NCBI GenBank assembly: GCA_020404105.1 | Contig: JADBWH010000148.1 | Coordinates: 1-36,519, forward strand | DNA from: Pseudanabaena sp. M53BS1SP1A06MG | GTDB lineage: Bacteria; Cyanobacteriota; Cyanobacteriia; Pseudanabaenales; Pseudanabaenaceae | Direction: 5' to 3' | Length of the DNA stretch: 36,519 nt | In this document: positions 25,281-33,336 of the stretch, in pieces | Layout: the number at the start of each line of letters is the position of its first letter | Numbering within the stretch: the first letter of the stretch is position 1 | Translations under genes and position numbers: made by a program | The notes under the pieces: generated by a model | The model's input: only the letters and a program-made list of their open reading frames with translations | Databases searched by the model: none | What the model was told of the DNA's origin: nothing

Positions 25281-27155
25281 ATGATAGAGAACAGCGACGG
25301 CAAGCGTGAGATCAAGATTTATAAGAAAACCTTTCGCTTGCCAACGCTATCGGGGGGCAAACTGGAACAACTGCAAATGCAAATTCATCAGCGCAATGAA
25401 CATTTGAGTAAAGGTCGATTGGTTATAAAAAAAGAAGAACAACGAAGTTTATTTAGTAAAATCAGTAAAAAGATTGTTGAGTATAAAATCCTTAAGCCTC
25501 TTAGCCTTGAGGAACGTTATGAGGAATTAAATGCAATTGTGCAGGACTATGATCAGACAGTGCTAGTCCTCAAGCATCATGAGTATGATTATCAAAAGTT
25601 CTTTCAGGAATTAGCTCAAGAAATTAGAGAAACTATTGGCGAAAATTGCAAAGCAATCGCTGAGAAAGAAACTAAACGGCAGCTCAAGGAACAACTAGAA
25701 CTGCAGAAATCTAATCCTAATCAGCAAGCTCTAGCAATGTTGGACAATATGCGATCACAACTATTCGATATTGCCAAATCAACGGGATATGCTGCGGTGC
25801 TGATGCTCAAGAAATTGGATTTGATGAGTGAAAGTCTCAAACGCATTGCCAGTGATCATGATTCACAAAAGCAGCTATTGGCACAGTTGCTAGAAGAAAT
25901 CCGATCACAAAAGGATCTCTATGAATTGCAATTAGAGATTAATGCCCTGCAAGCAAAAACTGCAGAATTTGTGGACATTGCCCTCAACTTTGAAGATTAC
26001 ATGAAGCCATTTATGGGCAGTTTTCAGAACTTGTTAACCAATGTCTCAAAGGTGGACAAAGAGCTATCTAAGGCAATGGATGAGATTCAGAACATTGCCA
26101 ATTTGCTAGAATCTCAACAGTTTCGCTGTATTGAGACAGATCAAGAATCACTACGTATTGCCGACTTTTTGGTAACTGGCGAAATAAAAAAAGATCACCT
26201 ACAGGATGCCATAAAGCGTATAGATAACGTCCAGTTGCAGACGAGTTTTGAAGTTCAGATGAGTAATGATAAGGGTGTGAGTATTTCCGAATGTTTGGCA
26301 AATATTCGCGAGTTCCTGGATCTGAAACTGGAGGCAATTATAGAAATCGATATATCTGCGATCACGATTAATGAACCAAATCTCAACTTTGACACTCATA
26401 CCTCTGATAGCTTAAACCTAGACCTCGGCAACGGCATCACCCTAGAACTAGTGCGCGTTTCCGAAGGGAAATTTATGATGGGCTCGCCAGATGGTCAAGG
26501 CGACAGTGATGAGCGTCCCCAACATGAGGTGAACTTACAAGAATTTCTAATAGGGAAATATGCAGTTACAAATATCCAATGGCAAGCCGTAATGAAAACC
26601 AAGGGATCGTCAAAGTACGACAAAAAGTTCCAAGGGGATTTACAGCCCGTTGTGGGGGTGTCATGGCATGAGGCTAGAGCTTTTTGCACTACGCTATCAC
26701 AACAGATAGGAAGAGATGTCCGACTTCCTACTGAGGCAGAATGGGAATATGCTGCTAGAGGTGGCAATAGAAGCTTGGGCTTTACCTACGCGGGGAGCAA
26801 TTATCTTAATGAGATTGGTTGGTATGCTCAAAATAGCGGTAGTGTAACCCATCCATCAGGGCAGAAAAATAAGAATGAAATTGGTATTTATGATATGAGT
26901 GGCAATGTCTGGGAATGGTGTTTGGATGAGTGGCATGACAGCTATGCGGATAAACCTCAGAATCTTAAACAACAGGGAAATCAAGCATGGGGTGATATCA
27001 ATGTAAGCGATAATGATAATTGTTCTCGCTTACTGCGTGGCGGGTCTTGGATCTACTTTGCGGTCTATTGTCGTTCTGCCCTTCGTTTCAAATACAATGC
27101 GCGTATTCAGAGCAACCTCATTGGGTTCCGTGTCGTCTGCGTTCCTTCTTCTTGA
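25281..27155 (+). CDS. Coiled-coil protein with C-terminal FGE-sulfatase (C-type-lectin-fold) domain; candidate DGR target
   Basis: A 624-residue protein. Residues 1-370 are mainly helical with long heptad-like stretches (about 90-150, 170-240, 260-330), rich in Gln/Glu/Lys/Leu, with no signal peptide or membrane helix. Residues about 380-624 are a formylglycine-generating-enzyme (SUMF1/FGE-sulfatase) domain: VSEGKFMMGSPDGQGDSDER, YAVTNIQWQAVM, PVVGVSWHEARAFC, RLPTEAEWEYAARGG, GIYDMSGNVWEWCLDEW, and the end RGGSW to IGFRVVC. True FGE enzymes use specific cysteines; this copy looks like a binding rather than catalytic version. The segment after RGGSW (591-613) has hydrophobic residues where relatives usually carry Asn/Asp, as in the variable regions of DGR target proteins. 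No reverse transcriptase or template repeat is in the window. Confidence 0.85.
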   Translation: MIENSDGKREIKIYKKTFRLPTLSGGKLEQLQMQIHQRNEHLSKGRLVIKKEEQRSLFSKISKKIVEYKILKPLSLEERYEELNAIVQDYDQTVLVLKHHEYDYQKFFQELAQEIRETIGENCKAIAEKETKRQLKEQLELQKSNPNQQALAMLDNMRSQLFDIAKSTGYAAVLMLKKLDLMSESLKRIASDHDSQKQLLAQLLEEIRSQKDLYELQLEINALQAKTAEFVDIALNFEDYMKPFMGSFQNLLTNVSKVDKELSKAMDEIQNIANLLESQQFRCIETDQESLRIADFLVTGEIKKDHLQDAIKRIDNVQLQTSFEVQMSNDKGVSISECLANIREFLDLKLEAIIEIDISAITINEPNLNFDTHTSDSLNLDLGNGITLELVRVSEGKFMMGSPDGQGDSDERPQHEVNLQEFLIGKYAVTNIQWQAVMKTKGSSKYDKKFQGDLQPVVGVSWHEARAFCTTLSQQIGRDVRLPTEAEWEYAARGGNRSLGFTYAGSNYLNEIGWYAQNSGSVTHPSGQKNKNEIGIYDMSGNVWEWCLDEWHDSYADKPQNLKQQGNQAWGDINVSDNDNCSRLLRGGSWIYFAVYCRSALRFKYNARIQSNLIGFRVVCVPSS

Positions 27156-27214
27156 GTAATACCAAGCATTAGAGTTGATGAGTAGCTAGACATAAGTAAA
27201 CTAAAAATCGAGAA

Positions 27215-27247
27215 GTTTATTCCGCCCGCTACGCGGGCGGAATAAAC
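27215..27247. repeat. Perfect 15-bp-stem hairpin downstream of the FGE-domain gene
   Basis: GTTTATTCCGCCCGC (27215-27229), TAC loop, GCGGGCGGAATAAAC (27233-27247), about 60 bases after the stop at 27155. There is no T-run, so it is a weak terminator candidate. It may be a dispersed palindrome, or the hairpin that often follows DGR variable regions. Confidence 0.6.
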
Positions 27248-27294
27248 TCTGGTTTTAGGTTTTAATTAAGCTGAGCTACTTAGAAGGGATTTTG

Positions 27295-27330
27295 GGTAGT
27301 CAAGCAACACAATTACATTGCATGACTACT
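27295..27330 (-). repeat. Palindromic miniature element, short copy B
   Basis: On the minus strand it reads AGTAGTCATGCAATGTAATT, then GTGTTGC, then TTGACTACC. It equals the left third of the 81-bp element at 36238 joined directly to a terminal repeat. Confidence 0.6.
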
Positions 27331-27331
27331 C

Positions 27332-27360
27332 AAAAAGGCGGCGCATTGCGCCGCCTTTTT
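27332..27360. terminator. Terminator after the radical SAM gene
   Basis: AAAAAGGCGGCGC-ATT-GCGCCGCCTTTTT: a 13-bp perfect stem. It lies just downstream of the minus-strand gene ending at 27374 and is symmetrical enough to work both ways. Confidence 0.9.
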
Positions 27361-27373
27361 GATGATACATAGA

Positions 27374-28960
27374 TTAGCTAGCTAAATCTAATTCTCTTGC
27401 TGGAGTAGGATTTATGAGCTTGAGACGCTCTTCCTCTTTCCAATAGGCAGATAACTGAGCTTCAATTTCACGACGGACAATATCGCGGTACTCCATGAAA
27501 TGTTCATTGTGAGCGCAGACGATCAGGTAATGTTCCCACACCGCAGGATTGCGCTTGATCATGCTAAATAGATGATGCCAAAACTTCCAACGGGTATCAC
27601 GCTTGATGCCTTGCCGCCAGACGATAATGGCTAAAGCCTTAAGATCTATAAGGGTGGGAAGTTTAGCTTCTGCCTTAACCCTTGGTGCGCCCAACTTTAA
27701 GAAATAGCTGTAAACGCGATCAAGGTATGCGTGTGGCTCATATAGAGCGCAGAAGGCTTCCACATATTCACGAGCAATTTCCTCGACGGGGCGCGTTGGC
27801 TCAAAATTCATCAAAGTGGTTTGGTTCAAGTTACCATTCTGACTCCGTAATCGTCCTTCTTTTTCAAGACGATACCAGAGCGCTGTGTGGGGCAATGCTT
27901 GCAACATCGCAAAGGTGGTGGTGGGGATGCCCGTTAGTTCGGCAAATCGGACAATGCGATCGCCTGCTCCTTTCTTCTCACCATCAAAGCCAATGATGAA
28001 GCCAGCCATAACGCGAAGGCCTGTTTTGGTGATAGCTTCCACAGAATCTAGTAGCGATGACCTTGTATTTTGGAACTTTTTGGTCATTTGCAGACTATCT
28101 TCATCGGGAGTCTCAATACCGAGGAATACAGCATCAAAATAGCATTCCATCATCAGATCCATCAGTTCCTGATCGGCAGCAAGATCGATAGAGGCTTCAG
28201 TATTAAAACGGAAGGGATAGCCATGGGATTTTTGCCATTCCTTCAATTCAAGCAAGAGCAATCGGACATTGCGCTTATTGCCGATGAAGTTGTCATCAAC
28301 CATAAACACGCCTCGCCGCCAGCCTAGACTATAGAGATATTCGAGTTCGGCGAGTAACTGAGCAGGAGTCTTGGTGCGGGGTTTGCGTCCGTATAAAACG
28401 ATGATGTCGCAGAATTCGCATTGGAATGGGCAACCACGAGAGAACTGCACTGACATTGAGTCGTAGGCATCAAATTCCAAGAGGTCAAAGCGAGGAATCG
28501 GTGTAGTGGTGACATCGGGCTTTTCGTTGGTACGGAAGATGCCACTGGGTTCACCCTTGGAGATCGCCTCAACAAACATCGGTAAAGTGATTTCTCCCTC
28601 ATCCAAAATTAGGTAATCGACACCTGCGGCTTGAGGCTCTTCAGGAGACGATGTGGGGTAAGGACCTCCGCAGGCAACTTTTTTGCCACGGCGTTTCGCT
28701 TCTTTAATCAGGGATAACAAGTCATCTTTCTGGACGATCATCGCTGACAGAATGACCATATCCGCCCATTGCCACTCCTCCTCAGTAATTGATCGAATAT
28801 TGCGATCGACCAATTTAAAATTCCATTCTTGTGGCAAGATCGCCGCAACTGTAATCAATCCTAGCGGAGGTAGTAGCACCTTGCGATTTACTAGCTCTAG
28901 AATTTTTTCGTAAGACCAAAATGTTTTGGGAAAAAGTGGGTAAACCAGTAGAACGTTCAT
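27374..28960 (-). CDS. B12-binding radical SAM protein with DUF4070 tail (HpnP-like superfamily)
   Basis: A 528-residue enzyme. Residues 1-135 form a cobalamin-binding Rossmann domain (MNVLLVYPLFPKTFW, ADMVILSAMIVQ, CGGPYPTSSPEE). Residues about 165-390 are the radical SAM barrel with the iron-sulfur motif C177-P-F-Q-C181-E-F-C184. Residues about 400-500 match DUF4070 (EPTRPVEEIAREYVEAF, LYEPHAYLDRVYSYF). The family includes HpnP, the hopanoid C-2 methylase, and other methylases or cyclases; the exact substrate cannot be read from sequence. The DII-x-LYGR-x-PRTK segment directly after the cysteines is shared with HpnP-like proteins. There are no hopanoid genes nearby. The protein is soluble, and the start is the first ATG. 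Confidence 0.85.
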   Translation of the reverse strand: MNVLLVYPLFPKTFWSYEKILELVNRKVLLPPLGLITVAAILPQEWNFKLVDRNIRSITEEEWQWADMVILSAMIVQKDDLLSLIKEAKRRGKKVACGGPYPTSSPEEPQAAGVDYLILDEGEITLPMFVEAISKGEPSGIFRTNEKPDVTTTPIPRFDLLEFDAYDSMSVQFSRGCPFQCEFCDIIVLYGRKPRTKTPAQLLAELEYLYSLGWRRGVFMVDDNFIGNKRNVRLLLLELKEWQKSHGYPFRFNTEASIDLAADQELMDLMMECYFDAVFLGIETPDEDSLQMTKKFQNTRSSLLDSVEAITKTGLRVMAGFIIGFDGEKKGAGDRIVRFAELTGIPTTTFAMLQALPHTALWYRLEKEGRLRSQNGNLNQTTLMNFEPTRPVEEIAREYVEAFCALYEPHAYLDRVYSYFLKLGAPRVKAEAKLPTLIDLKALAIIVWRQGIKRDTRWKFWHHLFSMIKRNPAVWEHYLIVCAHNEHFMEYRDIVRREIEAQLSAYWKEEERLKLINPTPARELDLAS

Positions 28961-29084
28961 ACCTTTTGGGATTTAAGTGGGCGGATACTCTGTCTTCATC
29001 CCCAAAGCCCTTGCTCCTAAAAGATTAGGGGAGCAAGAAAAGTTTTTCTCTCAATCCTATGGGAGAGGGTTGGGGTAAGGGGCT

Positions 29085-29549
29085 TTAGACAGCAGGGAAA
29101 CCAGTGCGGATATCTTCGATTACACCATCACGGAGGACTATTTCCACGCGCATCTGAGCAATCAAGTTATCGCCTTTACTTGCAGGGAAATAGCTATCAA
29201 GTTGTCCTTGGGAGACTTCTTGTTCTAATTCCAAATTTTGTACTTGGGTCAATTGGGTCAACAATTGATTCTTTTGCTCCAATAATTCGGCTTTAACCCG
29301 ATTCATTTCTGCACGAATGCCTTCAAGAGCGCTAGATACTTCAGCCGAAAATGGCTTGATACTTTGACGCTCAATTTCACTAATTTGACGAGAACCTTGG
29401 GCATCAACTTGTTGCACTTGGGCATCGATTTGCGAAATTTGCAGTTGCAATTGTTGCTGCATTTCCTCTTTCCAGCGTTGCGTCACAATTACTTGAATAT
29501 TCGCAGTGCGACGTAATAAAAGCTGATTAGAAAAATCGATCAAACTCAC
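29085..29549 (-). CDS. ylqD: YlqD family protein
   Basis: A 154-residue protein. It starts MSLIDFSNQLLLRRTANIQV, then a long coiled coil (about 25-115, Gln-rich with QLQLQISQIDAQVQQVDAQG and RAEMNRVKAELLEQKNQLLTQL), and a C-terminal conserved beta strand region (AQMRVEIVLRDGVIEDIRTG) typical of the YlqD family. Function is unknown; the coiled coil suggests oligomerisation or filament contact. The gene lies 60 bases after the acyl-ACP synthetase on the same strand, so the two are probably co-transcribed, and the pairing recalls conserved neighbourhoods in other cyanobacteria. Confidence 0.85.
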   Translation of the reverse strand: MSLIDFSNQLLLRRTANIQVIVTQRWKEEMQQQLQLQISQIDAQVQQVDAQGSRQISEIERQSIKPFSAEVSSALEGIRAEMNRVKAELLEQKNQLLTQLTQVQNLELEQEVSQGQLDSYFPASKGDNLIAQMRVEIVLRDGVIEDIRTGFPAV

Positions 29550-29609
29550 ACTTATCTCCAGTTAGCTAATAATTGATGGGGATGATGCAATGGCAAAGCA
29601 AATGCGTCA

Positions 29610-31505
29610 TCATGAAGTAAACATTTTGACAATAATATCTTGATAACGCTCAAATACGATGTTACGTCGGATTTTGAATGTCTGTGTGAGGAACCCATTT
29701 TCGATTGTAAAGGGTTCAGGCAAGAACTCAAAAACACCAATGCGATCATTAATGCTATATCCAGGGCGGTTTTGCACTTCACGGGTCAGTTCTTCGCGAT
29801 AAAGGTTGCGAATTTTGGGCTGATTCAACTCTGGCAAAACGCTTACCAAATTTGAATCGGGGGGAATTAAACCCGTAGCTTCCAGTGCTGAAAGATTAGG
29901 AACGATTAACACACCCAATTGTTTCTGGTCTTGCCCCACTAATACAACCTGATCAATATAGGGACTGCGAATACAGGCATCTTCAATGGGTTGAGGCTCA
30001 ATATTCTCACCGTTAGTTAAGACGATCGTATCTTTAGCACGACCTGTGATGATTAGATCATCCCATTTGCTGACATATCCCAAATCGCCTGTGTCAAACC
30101 ATCCCTGGGGATCGATCGCTTTTGCTGTCGCTTCAGGATTTTTGTAATAGCCCTGCATCACTTGTGGACCCCGAATGAGGACTAATCCTTGTTGACCAAT
30201 TGGGACATCGGCTCTAGTGGACATATTAACGATGCGGGTTTCGGTCTGGGGCAAGGGCTGTCCATCACCACCACGAATATTGCGATGTGGACGGCGCACG
30301 TGGGTAATGGGGGAGGTTTCGGTCAAGCCATATCCACCCAAAATTTCGATACCAACAATTTCATAAAAATCTTCGAGGTGTTCAGCGATCGAGCCACCAC
30401 CACTGACGATGTATTTAAAATTGCCACCCGTTGCTTCGCGTACTTTTTGATAAACCAATTTATGACCAAGTTGGTGAAATGCCCATAGAATTAATGCTAC
30501 CAGCGATGCTTTTAATTTGTCACCTAGAGAAGGATAGAGATTTTCGAGGTTTAAACCTTGGACAACCCGCTTAGCAGTGATATATTTTTGGCTGATCTTG
30601 AGGAAAAATTTGACTAAGCGCTGTTTGCTCTCAGGCTGATCGCGGAAGTTTTTTTGCACACCCTCATAGATGGATTCCCACAGACGCGGCACTGCGACCA
30701 TGTAATGCGGTTTATGTTCTTTTAAGTCTTTTTTAATGGTGCGAAGATTGGTGTAGATTTGGGTGCAACCTTGGGAGAAGATAAAATATTCAAAGGTACG
30801 CTCATAGGAATGCCATGTGGGGAGAATGCTAAGAACACGCTCATTGACCTCAAGTTGCAAAACGGTCTGTGCTGCCTCTACTTCGTAAAGGAAATTGCCG
30901 TGGGTGAGCATAACTCCCTTGGGTCGCGCAGTTGTGCCAGAGGTGTAGATCAGTGTAGCTAGGGTGTCGCGTTTGATGCTAGGATTACCTAAATCTTTAC
31001 TGAGACCCTTATCTAGTAATTGCTGGAAGTTATAGACTCCTTCGGGAGGGTTTTCGTCTGACAGCAAGATAATTTGTTTGACTAGAAGGCCATGCAATTC
31101 TGGTTCGAGCTTTTTGAGGGTTGCCAGATTTTCGACGACGATCGCTACGCTATCACTATGCTCGATGATGTAGAGCAGTTCACTCCTCTCTGCTTGAGAA
31201 CTTCGCGTTGCATTGGCAGCCCCAATCGCTAAAATTCCCTGATCGGCAATTAACCACCTTGGTGAGTTATCGGCTATGAGCGCCACTTTATCGCCAAAGT
31301 TTACACCTAGAGATCGCAAACCTGCCCCAAATTGATTAATTTGCTCAAATGTGTCTTTATAGGAAATTCTGATTGGCGGCTTGGCATGGGGATCGTAGAG
31401 AGCGATCGCATCAGGATGAAATTTTGCTCTTTGTTCCCATATTTGCCAGAGACTATTGAATTGCTGTACCTGCGATGTCTGAACAGAATTGGGCATAAAC
31501 TTCAA
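29610..31505 (-). CDS. aas: Acyl-ACP/long-chain acyl-CoA synthetase (AMP-binding)
   Basis: A 631-residue ANL-superfamily enzyme that activates fatty acids with ATP. In cyanobacteria the single such enzyme acts as acyl-ACP synthetase, recycling free fatty acids. Visible motifs: YTSGTTARPKG (187-197, ATP-binding P-loop), LPTWHSYERTFEYF, the A5 motif GGYGLTETSP, the A7 motif WFDTGDLGY, TGRAKDTIVLTNGENIEPQPIE (hinge and A8), and the C-terminal catalytic lysine in LTQTFKIRR. It starts at ATG 31505 or, three codons later, 31496 (MPNSVQ). The length and block spacing match cyanobacterial Aas. It runs into ylqD, 60 bases downstream. The symbol is a family-level assignment. Confidence 0.92.
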   Translation of the reverse strand: MKFMPNSVQTSQVQQFNSLWQIWEQRAKFHPDAIALYDPHAKPPIRISYKDTFEQINQFGAGLRSLGVNFGDKVALIADNSPRWLIADQGILAIGAANATRSSQAERSELLYIIEHSDSVAIVVENLATLKKLEPELHGLLVKQIILLSDENPPEGVYNFQQLLDKGLSKDLGNPSIKRDTLATLIYTSGTTARPKGVMLTHGNFLYEVEAAQTVLQLEVNERVLSILPTWHSYERTFEYFIFSQGCTQIYTNLRTIKKDLKEHKPHYMVAVPRLWESIYEGVQKNFRDQPESKQRLVKFFLKISQKYITAKRVVQGLNLENLYPSLGDKLKASLVALILWAFHQLGHKLVYQKVREATGGNFKYIVSGGGSIAEHLEDFYEIVGIEILGGYGLTETSPITHVRRPHRNIRGGDGQPLPQTETRIVNMSTRADVPIGQQGLVLIRGPQVMQGYYKNPEATAKAIDPQGWFDTGDLGYVSKWDDLIITGRAKDTIVLTNGENIEPQPIEDACIRSPYIDQVVLVGQDQKQLGVLIVPNLSALEATGLIPPDSNLVSVLPELNQPKIRNLYREELTREVQNRPGYSINDRIGVFEFLPEPFTIENGFLTQTFKIRRNIVFERYQDIIVKMFTS

Positions 31506-31663
31506 GGTTTTAACTAATTTTTAATTATTCGGGATTTCGCGAAATCCTATTTAAAAACTAACCATTAATTTAAGAATTGCGTAAGCCTTAAAATCATAGA
31601 TTATTTATAATGGTTGTCATTTGTTTCCACATAGAGTCTTCCTTGGAGCCTATGAAGTAATAA

Positions 31664-32773
31664 TCAAGAAAGTACTGTTTCATAGATTTCTTTGAGCAAT
31701 CCCTTTTGAACACGACCACTTTTAGTTTTGCCGCCAATTACGAGTAGCCATAATTCCGTAAATTGCCATTTGTATATTGGCATAGGATGGGCAGTCAAAT
31801 TCCGCAATTTGGCAATTTGATCAATTTTGCTGGCGGCTTTGCGATCAGATCGCAACCATTGCGACAGGGGATGTTGCCATTGTGCGAGAAATTCTTTGAC
31901 TAATTGGTGATCGCTGGTTGATATTTTCTGATCGTTAAACTTTTGGTAATACAGGCGATCGCGATCGTCACTAGATAGATACTCTTGATTTAAAACTTCT
32001 TCCCGAAAAGTGTCCCATTCCTTCGCAATCAAATAGGGCAAACTCCCAATTGTATATTTGCCTCGATTTCTCAATGTCACTCCCGCAATTACAAATTCTT
32101 TTTGCTGGGAATATTGCTGACACATAAACCAATAAAAACTTTTAAAGAAGCTATGCACAATCTCGCGTTCAACCACACTAGCAATGTACAAACACGAAGG
32201 CTTATAGTCAGAAAAGTTCTCCGTAAAAATATCTGACTCTACTAAATATTTATGCTTGTAGGCACTAAAAAGATCTTTGCGACTCGCCGTTTCTAGCTGA
32301 TGCCAAGCATTTTTCCCTAGCCTTTTGAGTAATTTCGCCTCAATTTCTTGCTCATCATAGTTAAAGGCGGGTGTAGTTTGTTTCTCAGATAAGGCTTTAA
32401 TTTGATCGCGTAGATGGAGTATTTCTTCTCTTTCTGTATCTGACAAATCAGCCTTTTCTCTAAAGATCGAGATCTCTGCATTCAGCAAGCGAATTTGCTC
32501 ATCTTTATCTTTGATTAACTTCTGCTTTTCCTCTAGATCCAGTGCAGTAACTGCTGACTTGACTAAGTTGTAATAATTACTCTTTAAAATATCAACTTCT
32601 TGGGAGGTAGCACGACTCTTGCCCCGCAAAGCAATTTTTTGTCCCTGCTGCACTGCGAGAATTTCACCTTCAGGATTGCGGATTCTTAATTCTTTAATCT
32701 CGCCCTGATCGCTAGAAAGCGAAACCACACTACATTCATATTTACGCTGACTATAGTAAAACTCCGCTTTCAT
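31664..32773 (-). CDS. Uncharacterised protein with coiled coil and a HEPN-like RX4H motif
   Basis: A 369-residue soluble protein of no recognised family. Residues 1-50 are beta-rich (YYSQRKYECSVVSLSS, GEILAVQQGQKIALRG), perhaps a small SH3-like barrel. Residues about 75-135 are a coiled coil (EKQKLIKDKDEQIRLLNAEI, REEILHLRDQIKAL). The remaining part is helical and ends KIDQIAKLRNLTAHPMP, where R324-N-L-T-A-H329 matches the RNx3H (RX4H) catalytic motif of HEPN ribonucleases; it sits after a helical region as expected. HEPN domains occur in toxin-antitoxin, Abi and RNA-maturation systems. RNase activity is inferred from one motif only. There is no obvious antitoxin next to it; hfq follows upstream with a palindrome between. 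Confidence 0.6.
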   Translation of the reverse strand: MKAEFYYSQRKYECSVVSLSSDQGEIKELRIRNPEGEILAVQQGQKIALRGKSRATSQEVDILKSNYYNLVKSAVTALDLEEKQKLIKDKDEQIRLLNAEISIFREKADLSDTEREEILHLRDQIKALSEKQTTPAFNYDEQEIEAKLLKRLGKNAWHQLETASRKDLFSAYKHKYLVESDIFTENFSDYKPSCLYIASVVEREIVHSFFKSFYWFMCQQYSQQKEFVIAGVTLRNRGKYTIGSLPYLIAKEWDTFREEVLNQEYLSSDDRDRLYYQKFNDQKISTSDHQLVKEFLAQWQHPLSQWLRSDRKAASKIDQIAKLRNLTAHPMPIYKWQFTELWLLVIGGKTKSGRVQKGLLKEIYETVLS

Positions 32774-32862
32774 ATTGCGTTATTGCGATCGCTGTTTTTA
32801 GCAGTAGAAATGATCATTTGCAAGAGTTTAGCAGGCAGCTTGTAGGTACTTGACTATAATTA

Positions 32863-32902
32863 GCTTCGACTATGCTCAGCTATAGCTGAGCATAGTCGAA
32901 GC
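32863..32902. repeat. Near-perfect 40-bp palindrome
   Basis: GCTTCGACTATGCTCAGC, TATA, GCTGAGCATAGTCGAAGC: 18-bp perfect arms. The CTTCGACT...CTCAGC arm is a common dispersed cyanobacterial repeat. A degenerate half is visible near 36358 (GGCTTCGGCTGAGTTCAGC). Confidence 0.75.
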
Positions 32903-32929
32903 CACTGTAATGCCTTACTTAAAATTATT

Positions 32930-32977
32930 GGTAGTCATGCAACACAATTACTAAAAAAATTACTTTGCAGCACTACC
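32930..32977 (+). repeat. Palindromic miniature element, copy C (48 bp)
   Basis: GGTAGTCATGC, AACACAATTACTAAAAAAAT, TACTTTGCAGCACTACC. Compared with 36238-36318 it lacks exactly 33 internal bases (the left arm and loop of the central hairpin) and is otherwise almost identical. Confidence 0.7.
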
Positions 32978-32980
32978 AAG

Positions 32981-33202
32981 TTATTTAATATAAACGATCG
33001 CATGTTGCCAGATCACCACTTTGTGTCCTGATGTGTCCAAACAAATACATTGATCATCGATCCAGCTAATTTTGCCATGAAGTTGATCACCTGTGAGCAG
33101 CTTGATCTCAACCTCATTCTTATCGCGAATGATGCTATGAATGCGGCGAATACTTGGTAGGGAGGTGTTGAGTCCGATTTTGGTTGCTGTTGGTGCGCTC
33201 AT
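32981..33202 (-). CDS. hfq: Cyanobacterial Hfq-like RNA-binding protein
   Basis: A 73-residue Sm-like protein. Sm1: NEVEIKLLTGDQLHGKISWIDDQCICLD (28-55, with the GDQLHGKI turn); Sm2: HKVVIWQHAIVYIK (60-73), the strand that closes the ring, where Hfq of other bacteria has the YKHAIS/T motif. N-terminal SLPSIRRIHSIIRDK (14-28) is the amphipathic helix. Cyanobacterial Hfq forms hexamers, is divergent at the RNA-binding surfaces, and in Synechocystis binds the pilus ATPase PilB1 and affects motility. dapF, its frequent upstream neighbour elsewhere, is not here. A 16-bp inverted repeat lies upstream. Confidence 0.88.
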   Translation of the reverse strand: MSAPTATKIGLNTSLPSIRRIHSIIRDKNEVEIKLLTGDQLHGKISWIDDQCICLDTSGHKVVIWQHAIVYIK

Positions 33203-33242
33203 CGTCTTATACCTGTAGCAGTTTTACGAATATTATCATCAA

Positions 33243-33289
33243 ACTAGATTTGCTTTTCAGCGCTGTAGGTGCCGAAAAGCAAATCTAGT
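33243..33289. repeat. 16-bp inverted repeat between the TPR gene and hfq
   Basis: ACTAGATTTGCTTTTC (33243-33258) and GAAAAGCAAATCTAGT (33274-33289) pair perfectly around a 15-base loop. It lies after the stop of the TPR gene and before hfq on the minus strand; no T-run. Confidence 0.7.
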
Positions 33290-33336
33290 CTGTTTAAGCT
33301 TACGCATCGCGTGGACAAATCCCAGACAATAATACT

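Noticed and set aside
27156-27372. DGR template repeat or reverse transcriptase near the variable region
   Set aside because: I looked for a second copy of the RGGSW-IGFRVVC coding segment and for reverse-transcriptase-like ORFs and found none in the window.
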